Source: Owenia fusiformis | Taxonomy: Eukaryota; Annelida; Polychaeta; Sabellida; Oweniidae | Direction: 5' to 3' | Assembly: GCA_903813345.2 (NCBI GenBank) | Contig: CAIIXF020000011.1 | Span: 18,771,754-18,835,753, forward strand | Length of the DNA stretch: 64,000 nt | Shown: one piece after another, positions 40,501 through 55,500 of the stretch | Layout of the letters: every line of letters starts with the position of its first letter | Numbering within the stretch: the stretch's first letter is position 1 | Notes under the pieces: model-generated | Databases searched by the model: none | What the model was told of the DNA's origin: nothing | Seen by the model: the letters and a program-made list of their open reading frames with translations, nothing else | Position numbers and translations under genes: made by a program

Positions 40501-43500
40501 ATGCTTTACTCTTATAGATATATAATGTTCTCTTACATACCAATGATGAGTATTTTCATGTTATTTTCACCATGACGATTACCAATGTTTAATGAAATTG
40601 GAAATATTTTTCAAAATTTTATGTGTATACATATTTACACATTGTTATAGAATACATAGTTCAAAATCAAATTATTTTGTTAAAATTTTGTTGATGACAT
40701 TTCTCCAAATTATGTTTTCGATTTATTCCGAGAATGTCGTAATACCTTAAATCTGTATTATTTCACGTTGTGTATATATTGGCCAGATCATGGAAGCACA
40801 AGTGATGTGCCAAAGCAAACAGCCAACCAGATTGCAGCAACAGGCCACCATGCTGGGTGATATAACTGTCCAAAACCCATCCAAAATATACAGATGTTCA
40901 GATTGGCAAATGTTCATATTCCAATATTTTGAGAGTCTATGATCTATGACAGATAAAAAAAATCAGACTAAAGAGTGTTCATATTGCATGTTCGAGAGGT
41001 GTTTGAATATAGCAGTTTCACCGTATTAAATACCTCATGTTTAAAGCTTAGACCACTTTCACTTAAAAATTTTAGTTTTAAACAATATTTTCATATTTTT
41101 GGGGCTCCAAATATACTGAGATATTCCGTGGAAAGGAACGATTTTTGCATGTCTTTCGGGGATAGCCGAAGATCTAACCCTTCAAGGAATTGGATTGGTT
41201 CTTTGACATTGGACATCTTCGTGATGTAAATATCTTCGGTTTCGGTCCATCGGTGCTCTCCCATTCCATTAAGTAGTTGATTCATGCTTGACTACAGACA
41301 CTTACAGATATCTAAAACTTTATCTCAAACAGTTTTATTTGAATACATACTCCACATAGCTGGCCATAACATCTTTGAGTATTATGATGAAAGAAGAAAT
41401 TGCCCATGTAAATAACACCTAAGCAATTGGAAATACAAGTGGAACAAACTATTTTTCCTATCAAATGCGGAAAGTGTTCATCAACAGATCTGTTGCCAAG
41501 GCAATATATCAGTGTCGCATGTTAACAATTTGTCTATTTAGAAGCTGCTTAAGTTGGTTCCAAAGAAAATAAACAAAAACAAGTTGTATTTGTGAGATAT
41601 TACATAACTTCTGGTAAAGATCATTTAACTCCTGTATCTGACTAATTAGGCCTACCTACAGTTCTACACATGTTTCATGCCTGTTTTTGAATTATCCGTC
41701 TGATCATGTTTATTCCTCTCTATTTCTCTCTAAAATTTGAATAAACTACCCAATGTTCTTGCATTTCTTTACAATTTAGAGTGTTGACTACACGCCTGTT
41801 TACTTTATTTCATGCTTTTTCCTCTCTTTTTTCCTCAATTTTGCATTCTAAAACATGATTACCATAATGTTTATATGCAGAGGTTCCACTATGAGCAGGG
41901 TTCACTATCAGTGAGCAAGATAATACAACAGTTGGTGGTGTGGTGCGAACACTGGATAATAATTTGAGCATTGTGGAATGGCAGTCATGCTTTTTCACAG
42001 CAAATATAGTGGAAATGTGAGAAATCGACAAGGAATAAAATACATAGTTGTCAAGTACATACTCTGAGGTTCATGAAAATTCAAAAAAATTACATTGTTC
42101 ATTCAAATTTTAAAGAGAAAAAAGCAAATTAAACAAGTCCAGTTTGAGATCTTTTGGTTAGGCTTAGGACTATTAATGATGCACAGACACTTGATTTCAT
42201 AATTCAACACTATAACTATGAGCCATAGAAAGTTCAACTGAAATAGCTGCTGAATCTACTGCAGTTATTCACCAAACAAATTGATGGAAACATTTTGGAA
42301 TCATTGAAAATGAAAATGCTGACTCGAGAGTATTCATTGAATGAGGAGGATGGAAATGAATCCTTTTTTAGCTCATTTATCAATGATTTAAATATTATCT
42401 GTACATATAACACTGGGATATATGTTAGAAATGATGGGTTGAAAATGAAAATCACGAGCATGTAATTGATTTGGCAATGAGCTGATATGGATAGTTGTTT
42501 TCTCCAAGGTTGATATAATGTAACAATGCAACAAGAAACATTGAACAGAAAACCCAAAAATGCAGAGGAACCCACACAACCATTGATAAGGAAATATGCG
42601 TGTATGCATTGAACAAGAAGAAATAATTAAAAATTATCAAGAAGGTGCACATATGATTGCCTTATGGCGAAGGATTAAAATATAAAAATGATTAAAAAGT
42701 ACTCATTTTGGATTGTCACGATTAAACTTGAAAATGACTGAGAAGGCGCACAAATACCGGAGGTTGAATGCTGATTCTGCACTCAGGTATAAATATACAG
42801 TGAAATCTGTTAAATGTTAACACTGATATGGCCAGCTTAAACTTTGATATAAATATACAGTAAAAAATATTTAATGTGACCACTAATATGAACAGGTTAA
42901 GCTCAGGTATAAATATACAGTGAAACCTGTTTAATTTGAACACTAATATTATGACCATCTTCACAGTGAGAGGTGTTCAAATATGAAGGCTCGTGTTCGG
43001 AACTCAATGGGTCATTTCTGACATTTAGCTGAAATTGTTCAGATTTTGTTGTGTATACTTTTAAAAGGTATTCACACACATGGGTTTACTATATACATGT
43101 AGTAGGAATACATTGTAACCTTCACAATCAAACTCCCTCTGGCAAATAGTATGAATTATTTCTTTAGTGTCATGTTTGCTACTTTGCACTTTGATTCCAG
43201 TGATTTATACTGTCTGGAAAAATGACATGTGTGCTTTCACACTAGATAAAAATTCCAAACTATAGATGATGGAAAAGAAAACATATTTAGGGTTTGATTC
43301 GGTAGAGGGGTAGAGGGAGGGGGGTTACCACACAGGGATTTCAACATAATGTGCTTTCACATTATATGAAAATACCAAACTGAAGACGATGGAAAAGAAA
43401 ACATAAGTAGGGTTTAGTTCGGTAGAGGGGTAGAGGGAGGGGGGTTACCACACAGGGATTTCAACATAATGTGCTTTCACATTATATGAAAATACCAAAC

Positions 43501-46500
43501 TGAAGACGATGGAAAAGAAAACATAAGTAGGGTTTAGTTCGGTAGAGTGGTAGAGGGAGGGGGGTTTACCACACAGGGATTTCAACATTGCTTTCTCACA
43601 TGTTGAATGTTCATAACAGGTTATTTACATTGGAATCTCTGGCACCAATCCTCTTGAATCAATTTCCTTGATTCCATCCGAGAAACATTCTCTTCTGATT
43701 AAACTTACAGATGCTTCACCCCATTCTGAACATTGTTCTAGTTTGAAATAGTTATACACACGTACTTCCCTGAGCTTCTCCAGTAAACATTCGCTTGATG
43801 ATAATTTTCATGTAATTTTCTCGGTTGCAATAGCCAATTATCATTAAACGCACAATATTTTTATGGGGATATTTACATGTAATGGTAGAATGCATAATTC
43901 AAAATCAAAATATTTTGTTGAAGTAACATTTCCTCATCTAACTAAATTTTTTTTCTTCAATGTTTCTTCAACTATCTTCAATGAAGCAGCTCATTCTTCT
44001 GATTTTTTATGATATACAGCTTTTTGCCTTGTTTTAAGTATTATGCACTCTATACTTCTCTGGCTCATGGTTTTCCTGTATTGAAAAACATAGAATGTTA
44101 GATTCAAAGGTTTCCATATTATTGGCACTATCTTCAGAGTAAATCACAAGTAATGAGAAGACAACTTAAGAATCCATAAGTGGCCTAAATCATAAACAAA
44201 CTACAATAAGTAAGAAATAGGAAACAGCCATGTTTCTCATATGATTCGATAACAAACATAATATAAGTTATTTTGTATTATTCTTTAAAGTTCTATCACA
44301 CAGTCACAAAAAATTATTTTATGATTAAAAAAACATAAGTAATATGGTTACCTTATTTTGACATTAATGTATTACATGTTGAATGAATTTACTGACTGTT
44401 TTGGAAGAATTAAAGTTTTTATTGCAATATTTATGGGTGCACTTCTGTTATTATTAGTTCATTCAAGTGCTCCTGACTACAGGTTATGCCTTGGTCACAT
44501 TTGCTCCGATTTTCCCTACGGCGTCCGGCCGATTGAGTATTTTGTTCAAAATTGAATACAATATTGAACAAAACACTCAATCAGCCGGGCGCCGGCCGAT
44601 GGATCGGAGCATATGTGACCCCAGACATTACTTCATTAACAAAGGTTGAAGGTTATATACATACATCATAGTGTTCCCCTTTAACATTAGTCCACTTAAG
44701 CATTTGACAGAAGCAAAATCAAAGCAGAATTAAGTAAAGTGTTTTGGTTGGTATTTACCTCTTTTTCTTGTTTATGGTATCCAGGAATTTGGGTCAATGA
44801 CACATGCTTTTTCCTTTTCTATAAACTGCCAGAACTGATTTTATGATCTTGAGAAAGTTCATTCATTGGACCATTTGCATTAGCTTGTCTCTCAGTGTTT
44901 TGATGGTTATTCAATGAAAAATAGGGTCAACATTGAAGAACATGGGACTCACATAATCACTATAAACTATGTCAACAAAAAAAGCAAAATGGTCACCAGA
45001 TCTATGGAAAAGTTGAATATTGTATTTACAGAAATATGCAAGAACAAGGTCTGATACAAACCAGGCATATCATTATCAAATAAAAATGACAAATAAACTC
45101 TTTTTACAAATTCTGTAGATCATTAGATACCTTGCAAATAACTGACAAGATAAGCTGTACTTGTATAGAGGGCATTAACGTAGAAAAGTTAAACTTTATA
45201 AGACATTCTCATTTGCGTTGAAGTCCATCTATATTTGTTAGTTTAATTCATATTTTTTCATTTAACTTTTACAAGCTGTGTTATTTGTTAGTTTTTAACC
45301 TAGCTGTCAGCTTTGATTCATCTCTCTATAGTAAGTGATGATATAGTTCATGATCAGGGGATGTGCTCAGCTTTCAAATGATATATTACTTTGTGAAATG
45401 AATGCAGGCATGGTTAAGATAGTGACAACTTGATGAAATAATGAACTTGTACTTTTCACCTTTCACTTTTATTTGATTCTATGATATGCCAGGGTAAATA
45501 CTATGAACTGAAAATATTTATATTAAGTTAAAGGCACCCACATTGATACAATGCCAGAACTATCTTTATTTTGTGAAATACACTTTGTAGATGAACTAAA
45601 CAAAATATTTATATGATTAAACGAAGGCACCAGTTTTATCTTTGAATAATTAAAGGCACACATTTCGATGATATATCTTTAACTTTATTTCCAGTTAAAG
45701 GCACTCATGTTGATAACAAATCTCCATAATCTTTATTATTCAGTTAAAGGCACTCATCAAATGTTGTTCAATAGTTCAGTTCAATAACAATAGTTTACTT
45801 CAATATCATTAACTTTTATTTTACTTTCAATTGATATACTCATTGACCCAGATTTACCTCCAATAATCTACACAATGTGCAGGTGTGTTTTTATCAGGTA
45901 AAAAATATGAACATAGCCATACATAATTATAAACCTTAGGTTATTACAGGTTGCATTGTAACATATCAGTTATTGTGTTGTATAACTTTTAATTTAGATT
46001 TCTAATTGAATTTTAACAACTGTAACCATGAATGTCCTTTAAGTGGTACAAAACAGGTTTTTACATGAACTCATATATGTGTGTGGTGTATTTTAATGTT
46101 GGTATATACACTACATGTAAATGAAACAATTGGGATATGTTACATAGTTGCAGTTAAATAAAGATAAGCTAACCAATGTGTTTGAATCTCTTCAGACGAT
46201 GGAGCAAGACAGTTGAACAATGGCGACAGTTTCACGCAGATGCCAATCATCTGTCGTCATGGTTACATGGGATGGAAGAGAGGCTGGAGGCGACAGATGC
46301 AGCAGGATTCAATCACAATGATGATACTGCTAAGAACATACAAGAGGTAGATACATCTTTACTTAATAAACATGTTCCAATAAACACCTTGATTCAATAA
46401 TCAACACCTTGTCTCATTGAACACATTATTTCAATAAACACCTTGTTTCAGTGAATACATTGTCTTAATGAACATCTTGAGTCAGTGATCACCCTCTTTC

Positions 46501-49500
46501 AGTAAACACTGTGGTTTAGTGAACACCTCGTCTCAATGAGCACCTTGTTTTAGAAAACACATTGTTTGAATGAACACCTTATTTAAATGAACACCTTGTT
46601 TCAGTAGACACCTTGTTTCAATGAACACCTTATTTCAGTGAGCACCTTGTATTGATAGACTGAACATTTTACCTCAATGAGCAATCTCTTCAATATGGAA
46701 TATTTTATGTTAATTCAATGGTTATCTTAAACAAATAGTTAAATGATTAAGGATGTTATTTTAACTAATACCAATTTTGCAGACATCTTTGTTTTGTCAA
46801 AAAATTAAATTTTTCACACCAGTTTCTGGTATATATTTACAGAATAATATACTTTTATTAATTATTAATAATAGCTGTTGCTATTCATTTTAGTAAATAT
46901 AATCTAAGATAAGGCTTATCTAATCTCAAGATAATGAATATTGAAGCTGACATATTTTTCACTTTTTTCATCATTAAAACTACCTCTGAACAAGATTTGT
47001 TCCATTTCCGATTTTTATGTTGAACGTGTTCCAAGTATAACTGAGTATATGAACTATTGCACTCAAGTATGTAAGTTGAATCCATATTCCAACCTCATTA
47101 TTATAACTTGGCAAGAAATATCTTTTATTCAAGTATAGATGTCATGTTCATCTTTCAAGCTATCATATCCACTATGGTGACAGACACCTAGCCAAGGAAA
47201 AAAGGTCAGATGGCGCTGATTGTCACCACTTCTCTCTGATTGGTCAATTCAAAGTCAACAATATCCAATTATTACGTGTCCAGAGTTATATCTTTTCTGA
47301 TATTCAAATATCTCTCTGCCTGAAACTGAGGTTGAGATTTTTGCAGTTACAGAATTTCAAGACCCGGTTGTAATCTTTGAGGGTAAAAAATTTCTACTGA
47401 TAACTTTACTGATAATGTAATTACTAAAATGGGTCAGTCTGGTTAGAATAACAAAAAGTAGAAATGAGCTATTGATAAGGTGGCTTTTGGAAGTTTTTAT
47501 CGCCATGGTTACTGATGGAATTAGGCTGGTAGAACATATGGGGAATGACTGGGAGGCCAGTAGGTGGTCTTCTTGATGTAGGATACAATAATCTTTTATA
47601 AGTATTTGGCATCTGTTCTTAGTCTTATTAAATTGGTATCATCAAAATATAATTGTGGTTTAAACATTTATACATGTATACCACAATTTTTTGTGTTATT
47701 AATTTCTTGCACTGGAGGTCTTGTATTGAATATGTTGTGTTTTGACAACAGAAGACCTAGTGGTTTATCATCTGGGGTTTCCTGTGTGGAGGTAGAATAT
47801 TGAGAAGAGTGAGGACAGACAGGTCTCTCTCTCACAATATTACATTACAGGAATATAATCTACTGTGTCAAGATTGACTTGCATCACAGTACACAAAGTA
47901 GGCAAAAATATACACAAAACCTTAGATCTGTATCAAAAAAGACATAGAAGGCAAGAATGTACTCAAAATCTTAGACCTACATTACAATAAATATAGTGGG
48001 CAAAACATGTACTCAAAATCTTAGACCTACATTGCAATAGACATAGTAGGCAAGAATGTACTCAAAATCTTAGACCTACATTACAATAGATACACAGGGT
48101 AAAACATGTACTCAAAATCTTAGACCTGCGTTGCAATAGACATAGTGGGTGAAAATGTACTCAAAATCCTAGACCTACATTACAATAGATATAGTGGCCA
48201 AAACATAAAATCTTAGACCTACATTGCAATAGACTAGATGCGAGTAGAAATAATCTTGATTTACGTCATCAAAAATTCAAAATTCAGTCAAACTGATGTC
48301 ATTTTTGGAATCTACATGTAGAATTACATCTAGAAATGTGGTTTTGAAAAGAGCTTATCAACTTTGAAAATTTAATTTTCTTTGAAAATGTGACTTCTAG
48401 GTCGGGGGGATTCCCCATAGAGCCCATGTTGTAAAATCACAAAAAGTGAAATATCTTTTCTTGTGTTGGGCAGATAATGTTTTCTTTTACTGGGTATATT
48501 TTAATTTGTATAACTATCAGATACAAAAGGGTAATATGAAAAGTGAACCACTAAAACTGATGAATATTCAAGTTTAAGGGAATTTTGTAATACCCTGCCA
48601 TGTTATTTCCCCCGACTCAGCCACCTGGTGGCGAAACTGGTAACTACCTACTCGCATCTGAGTAATTGACACAGTAGGTAAGAATGTACTCAAAATCTTA
48701 CACCTACATTACAATAAATATAGTGGGCAAAATCTTAGACCTACATTGCAATAGATATAGTAGGCAAAAATGTACTCAAAAGTTTAGACCTACATTACAA
48801 TAGACAGTAGGCAAAACATGAACTCAAAATCTTAGACCTACGTTGCAATAGACACAATGGGTGGAAATGTACTCAAAATCTTACACTTGCATTGTACTAT
48901 TTTTTTTTTTTTTTTTTTATTAAAATCAATGTAACATATTTACAGGTTGTAGTGGCTATGACCCCCAAGAGGGAGTATTAGGTGCCACATAATGGTATTT
49001 ACAATGATTTGTGAAATATTATGAGCAAAAATATACTTAAAATTGTATTGCTTGATTCTAGCTCAGCAAAGGTTCTATTAAAGAGACACATACGGGTACA
49101 TTAGTTGTCACTTAATAAATTCTTGTCAATTTTCATTATAATTTCATTATGATGTATTTTTTAAAAGTTAACATTTCATGTTCTTCCCCAACTATAAATT
49201 GTAACTTCCTTCTGTATTATCGCTTCAATTTGCTGTTTACAATCATATATTACATAATTTGATTATGGTCAATACAGAAATTGCTCCAATTGAATTGCCT
49301 AAATGTAATATTTGAGTGACGGAGTGTTTGGTCTCTAACCTAAGTTATCCTTGCTATCGCTTGACTTGATTAAATCTCAAGTAGCCTAAGGAAAGCAGCC
49401 TGTGTATGCAATCTTAGATAAAATACATAGGTTGTCATAGCAATTATTGTAAACGATTAACTACAAGGAAACTCAAGGAAATAAATAAACTAACTAGCAA

Positions 49501-52500
49501 TTTCTGGCATGTATTTTGCATGGGAATTTCAGGAACAATGAGGGGCATTCTATGAGAGAGGAACTTTGAAATGTCTGAATTGAACTATTTTGTCATGGAA
49601 TAAACTGTACAGTGTAGTAACAGGTTTATATCTCACCCAGATCTTTAGATAACATAAGGTGACTGGAGATAAAAACTGTCTAAAATATCAGAAACACTTT
49701 ATGAAAATGGATTAAATTGCAATATTGACTTTGTTTGAATGCCAACACTTGTCAGTACCAGGTTTATTGGCTAAGAATTAAGAGTGCATGTATACATGTA
49801 TGTGGTTTACCCAAGGGATTGGGTTAAGATACAAACTTATGGAGAATAACTTATGAAAGACAAAAACTTGATCTTTGTTGAATATAGTAAAAGGTAAGTA
49901 AGGTTTAGTATCGTATGAAGGAAAAAAGTTTATTTTATAGAAAATAGCAAGACTGATCATGTATATACATAAGAGCTGAACTGCAATTCCAATTGAAAAC
50001 TTGACTTTGCCAGTATGCTGATATAATATTGGCAGTGTATCACCCACAGGGTTTTGTATCAACAGATGACATCTACAATGGCCCACCTGGAAGAACAATG
50101 GAAACCTGAGAGTGTAGAAATACTAGTAGTTGGATTTCAAAATGAGTTTAATAAACAAATCTAATGGGCAAATTTGTTACCATTGGAAAGCTGACATGTT
50201 CACCATTGAAAAGCTGAAATATTCACCATTAGAAAGCTTATACCATACATATATTCAGTTTTTTGGATCCACAGATATTTTATTACCATTTCCCTGGACA
50301 GAGAAACAACATTTTACTCACTATTTAACCAGGATTAAGCTGTTCCCTCAAGTACAAATTCCTATGATATCGCTATTGAGGAACAGAAACACCAAGTGCT
50401 GATAGCATCAAGTTGTAACACTAACAGTTTCAATTTAGCAGGGCTGCTGCATAAGTTAGCTCCCTATGCTGTCAAAAATGTATATTTGATCAAATTAAGC
50501 TCCTGATAGTGATATATGGAATTGATATTTTCTCTTCAAAGAATTACAATGTTTTTCTGTTCTATACATTCGATATCACAAAATAGTTCATTATTTTTCA
50601 TTGGTTTCAATTAATTATGATCGTAGTTTTATTAGGATTTTCCCCTGATTTAATGTTATTGAAAGATGAAAAAGATTGTTGATTACAACGGTTTTTTGTT
50701 AAAAGGTTTCTTGAGTGACTTATTTTGTACAAAGCTAATCTAATTTCTCTTAAGATGTCACCATCACCCAATACACCAGTCTAGGAGACTCTGTTATAGA
50801 TAACAATAACAGACCTTACACTTCAATCGAGGTGTCTCCCTAGGGAGTATCTGGGAGACTGAACCACTGTCTCCCTCGTGATACAGTCTTGGCTACATTT
50901 TTTGTAACACTAATAAATGTCCTTGTGCAGTAGAACATTTGTTTTATAGGCTGAAATACTATGAAAGAAATCTTTACCAAGGGTATTCATTGTTATGTGT
51001 GTTATGTTTAAGAGGTGTTTTGATCATTAAGTGTCTATTAGAGAGACGGGTTCACTGAAAAGAATCCGAGAGAAATATTCATGGGAGTTTACTTGAAAAG
51101 TGTTCACAACTACAACCGGGAAATGTTTGCTCCACTAAATTAGAAAAGTGTTCAGAAGTGAAAAATGTCTGCTAAACTTAAATAGAAAAGTGATCACAAC
51201 AAATGCTCACTAGATTTAAATAGAAAGTGTTCAAAAAAGGCAAATTCTTACTAGAGTAACTAGGAAAGTGTCTCTTAAAGATGTTCATAATGAGAAGTGT
51301 TCACAAAACAAAAGTGTCTAAATGCACCCACACTGTATATATTTGATATTCACTCTCAATTCCCCAAAGTTTTATTTGATAAAATGATTTTGAACATGTG
51401 AACATTTTTCTCTTTTAGGAGCTGGAGAGTGGCATCAGGGAGCAAGAGAGTCGTGTTGAGCATCTCCAGGAGACAGCTGGTGGCCTCCTAGCAACAGTAA
51501 CCAGGCAAGAAGCTGATGCGCTACGGCAACAACTTGACGGAATTCTACGGAAATGGGACGTGACTCGGACTGAAGTAGCAAACAGAAGAAGGTTTGTTAT
51601 TATATATCATTACTGGTGGTACAATCATAACAATTTCAAGAAAACCATTATGATTTTGTTTATCAAATCCCAAGTAACAATGGTTTCAAATATGTTTTCT
51701 TATTATGAGATTATGATTTCCATATAATTATGAAACTTATTTTAGAACGCTTCAATCACCGGACCCCTGAGGTGTACTTTTGAAGCTTGTGTAATTTTTT
51801 AGAATTTTGTTTCATTTACAATAAACAATATGGATTTGCAATTAATTAAGGTGAAGGCCAAGTGGGTTAAGTGATTTAAAACTTTTAACCTTTACACATA
51901 GGTAACAGCCATTCATATGGCCTTACATCTTCCTGATCAAGAGTATATATAGATATCACAAATGTAATGCGGGAATGATATTTTAAAAGATAATGTTTAA
52001 TGCAGGATCCAAGATCAGATGTCTAATGTAGAACCTGAAAAAGAGTTGGGAGTTTGGGTAGATGAGACGTCCACCATTCTATCCTCAGATATCACCCCAG
52101 GAGATCCCGAGGCCTTAGAGCAACTTGCGGAACAGTTACGCGAACGTGAAGAGGAAGTTATCGTTCGTCAGGGTCTTGCAAAGACTCAGGCAGAGCAGCA
52201 ACAATTAGCGAGTATGTCAATCACGTTGGTGGAACGACGTAGAAATGTTGAAGAGAGGTTGTACCAAATACGTAGTTTATTGGAAGAAACAATGGAGCTA
52301 TCAGCATGGATGACGACAACGTCAAACTTGATCCACACGCAGCATCAGCCGAGTGCTACTGCTTCAGGGGAGCAGGATTCTGTTGTGTTAGACCCAAGGA
52401 CCATGCAAGAAGCCCTTGAGGCACGTCAGGCAAACATTGACAATGCAAATGAGGCCTTCCAGCAGGTGGAAGATGACTGCAGACACTGCAGGGTAGAGGT

Positions 52501-55500
52501 AGGTTTGTTTGTTTAATGAATTGTTATTTGAGAGTATCTTTTTCTGCTGTTGTATCGACATGCCAAATTCAACTCAAGAATCACCCTTGGCACTTTTGAA
52601 ATTCTAATTCCCATTAAATTTAATCACTAAGAGCACTCATGAAACCCATCAGTTGGTAGTAAATGATTTGATATTTTACTGGAAAACCATATGAAGGTGT
52701 ATTGACGTTCTATACATGGAGTTCAGTAAATAATAACATGTATGCATCTAAACTTTGTCAAATATTTTTCATCAACTATTTCACCTCACTTATTCTGGAT
52801 TCTTACCCATTTCCTTTCTGCCAGTTTCTTCTGCCCCTGTGCAAAATGTTTCCTTGAGATGTGACAGTTCCATGTATAAACACCTCAGTTGCTTTTTTGT
52901 GCAGTAACATAAAAAAAACAAGCAAATCAATGATAACATTATAATACATGTATTTGTGCCAATCAAGTACAGTGAAACCTGTAAAGTGGAGCACCTCTAG
53001 AAATGGAACACCTCTGTTAGTGGAACACTTTTTAGAGTCTCAACACCAACTGACTTAATGTTAAATGAACCTCTATAAGTGAAACACCTACCAAGTGGAA
53101 AATTTTTAAGAGGTACCAAAGGTGTTCCACTTCGACAAGTTTTACTGTACAATATATTCATTGATCCAGCCTGTGTGAAGGAACTCTTATCAAGGCAATT
53201 CTGTGTCTAAAATCCTTTCAGATTATTGTACCTTTGAGGAATGAATGAATTTATATTTGTCAGTAGCTGAGTTAACTTGAACTACTTCCCCAATTATTCA
53301 TGTATGCAATTCTACTAACCATTGTAACACTTGACTTTCAGGTTCCAGTGTCTCTGAGGGAACATATGATGAAGCTGAACTCTGATTGGACGAAACTACG
53401 TCACATGGGGCAAAACCTGCGACCTATCTCTGACTCCAGTGTGGATGATGTTTTCTCCCTTGAAGGTAATTATTATTTAATCTCAATACATTATTCTCTA
53501 CAATGCCATCTCCTTTTGTAAAACGAACAAGAACAATGGGGTAATATGCCGTGTTAGAGAATAGTGTGTCAAATTGGTGAGGGAGTAGTTTTGGAAATAT
53601 TGCACTATAATAGTCTAAGGGGTGCCATTATCTCTACTGTATTTCAGGCAATATCATTATCTTCTTTTGAACTTTTTGGCCTGGCAGGACAAACCAGTCT
53701 ACAAAGGGGATTTGAACACAAGGTGACATCAAGTTCACCTCTACTATAGCAATGATTGTATCACAAATATAGTTATAGCAAATTCAGATCCATTATGGTT
53801 TTTATGTCCCCACCACATAGTGTGGGGCCATATTGTCGTCCTAGGCGCGTCCGTCCGTCCATCCGTCTGTCTGGTTGTCTGTCTGTCCGTCCGTACGTCC
53901 GGCAGTTTTCTCCAAAACCGCTACAGGTATCACCTTCAAATTTTCAGGAATAACTTGTGAGTGCATACAGATGTGGATGAAAAAAAATTAACTCGATAGC
54001 TACTTCCTGTCGGCCATTTTGAGGTCAAATGCTAAAATCCTTGTCTGCAAACTTTAAGAAAAACGGCTTCACAGTGGCTTTTAAAACTTTAACATCTTGT
54101 TCAGCTCACTTCATTCTACATCTGATTAGGTTTTGGACCTGTTAGCCCAGTCATGTCAGCCATTTTGAATGTCTGAAGAAAAGTTAGCGCGCGATAATAC
54201 TTTGTATCATATTGAATGGTGTTTTTGAGTTTTCATACTTTAACTATTTAGTAGCTTTATAAATAATTCCAGGTGTACTTTGTTGAAAAAGCTTATGTTA
54301 TTGTTAACAGTAGTTATATGTGATAATTTTGTAAAAAGAAATCAGCAAAAACTCGTAATCACTTTTTTATTGTCGGCCATTTTGGTTTTTTCCATCCTAA
54401 AATCTTGTCTGTAAAGTCTTGTCTACACGTTTTCAGGTGAACCGTTTGGTAGATCAATTTCAAGTTTTCAGGGATGAATCTTAGTATGAAAATCTAGATC
54501 TGATTAGTTTTTTGGCGTTCTGGGTAAATGTCAAGGCAGCCATTTTGGATTTTCCGTCCTAAAATCTTGTCTGTGAAGTCTTGTCTACACATTTCCAGGT
54601 GAACCGTTTGGTAGATCAATTTCAAATTTTCAGGGATGATTCTTAGTATGAAAATCTAGATCTGATTAGTTTTTTTGGCGTTCTGGGTAAATGTCAAGGC
54701 AGCCATTTTGGATTTTCCGTCCTAAAATCTTGTCTGTAAAGTCTTGTATATACATTACATATATGATGTTTAATAGGTGAGGTTTTAGATTAGCCATCTG
54801 CTAGATTTAGAAGTATGTGACATCATATACATCATATGAGTGTTATTGTATCATCATTTTTTATTAACTTTCATCAATTGATTGACGGCAGTATCAGCAA
54901 AATTGTGTGAGCATAGTGTTTAAGAATATATTCCGGTGTTAGTTACCCTTATACATGTATATTACAGCTAACAATAAGATTATCATTTCCATGATTACAT
55001 CAATGACTTTAGGAAACCTCATAGCTATGAATGTACTTGGTAATGTATCCTGGTTCATTGTTTCATATGTCAATTGCTTTTAAGAAAATTGGAACACTTT
55101 GCCTTATTATGATTAAACAAGACATATCGTTCTTTGCTGTGAGGAAATACACTTTAGTAATTGACAAGTGGTCCAAAGAAGCGGTTGCAATTGTGTTGAT
55201 CTGTATTTTAGTAATTGGCAAGTGGTCCAAAGAAGCGGTTGCAATTGTGTTGATCTGTATTTTAGTAATTGACAAGTGGTCCAAAGAACCTATTGCAGTT
55301 GTGTTCATCTCTATTTTAGTAATTGACAAGTGGTCCAAAGAACCTATTGCAGTTGTGTTCATCTGTATTTTAGTAATTGACAAGTGGTCCAAAGAATCTA
55401 TTGCAGTTGTGTTCATCTGTATTTTAGTAATTGACAAGTGGTCCAAAGAATCTATTGCAGTTGTGTTCATCTGTATTTTAGTAATTGACAAGTGGTCCAA

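Larger units (their letters stand above)
36206..46195 (+). other. Intron a36 (10 kb), hosting the DUF3419-like gene
   Basis: Besides the nested gene (38007-39554, - strand) and the unrecognised ORF (41091-41285), it holds 60-bp and 120-bp repeats, a fold-back at 44493 and a GGGCC-type repeat at 39940-40040. Stretches 36206-38006, 41300-42780 and 44620-46195 show nothing I can name, apart from irregular ttaaaggcac words at 45530-45760. Confidence 0.65.

Noticed and set aside
49778-50098. 106-codon - strand frame with hydrophobic segments
   Set aside because: It is preceded by a cttccag-like site, but shows no homology I recognise and is embedded in AT-rich intron with short repeats.
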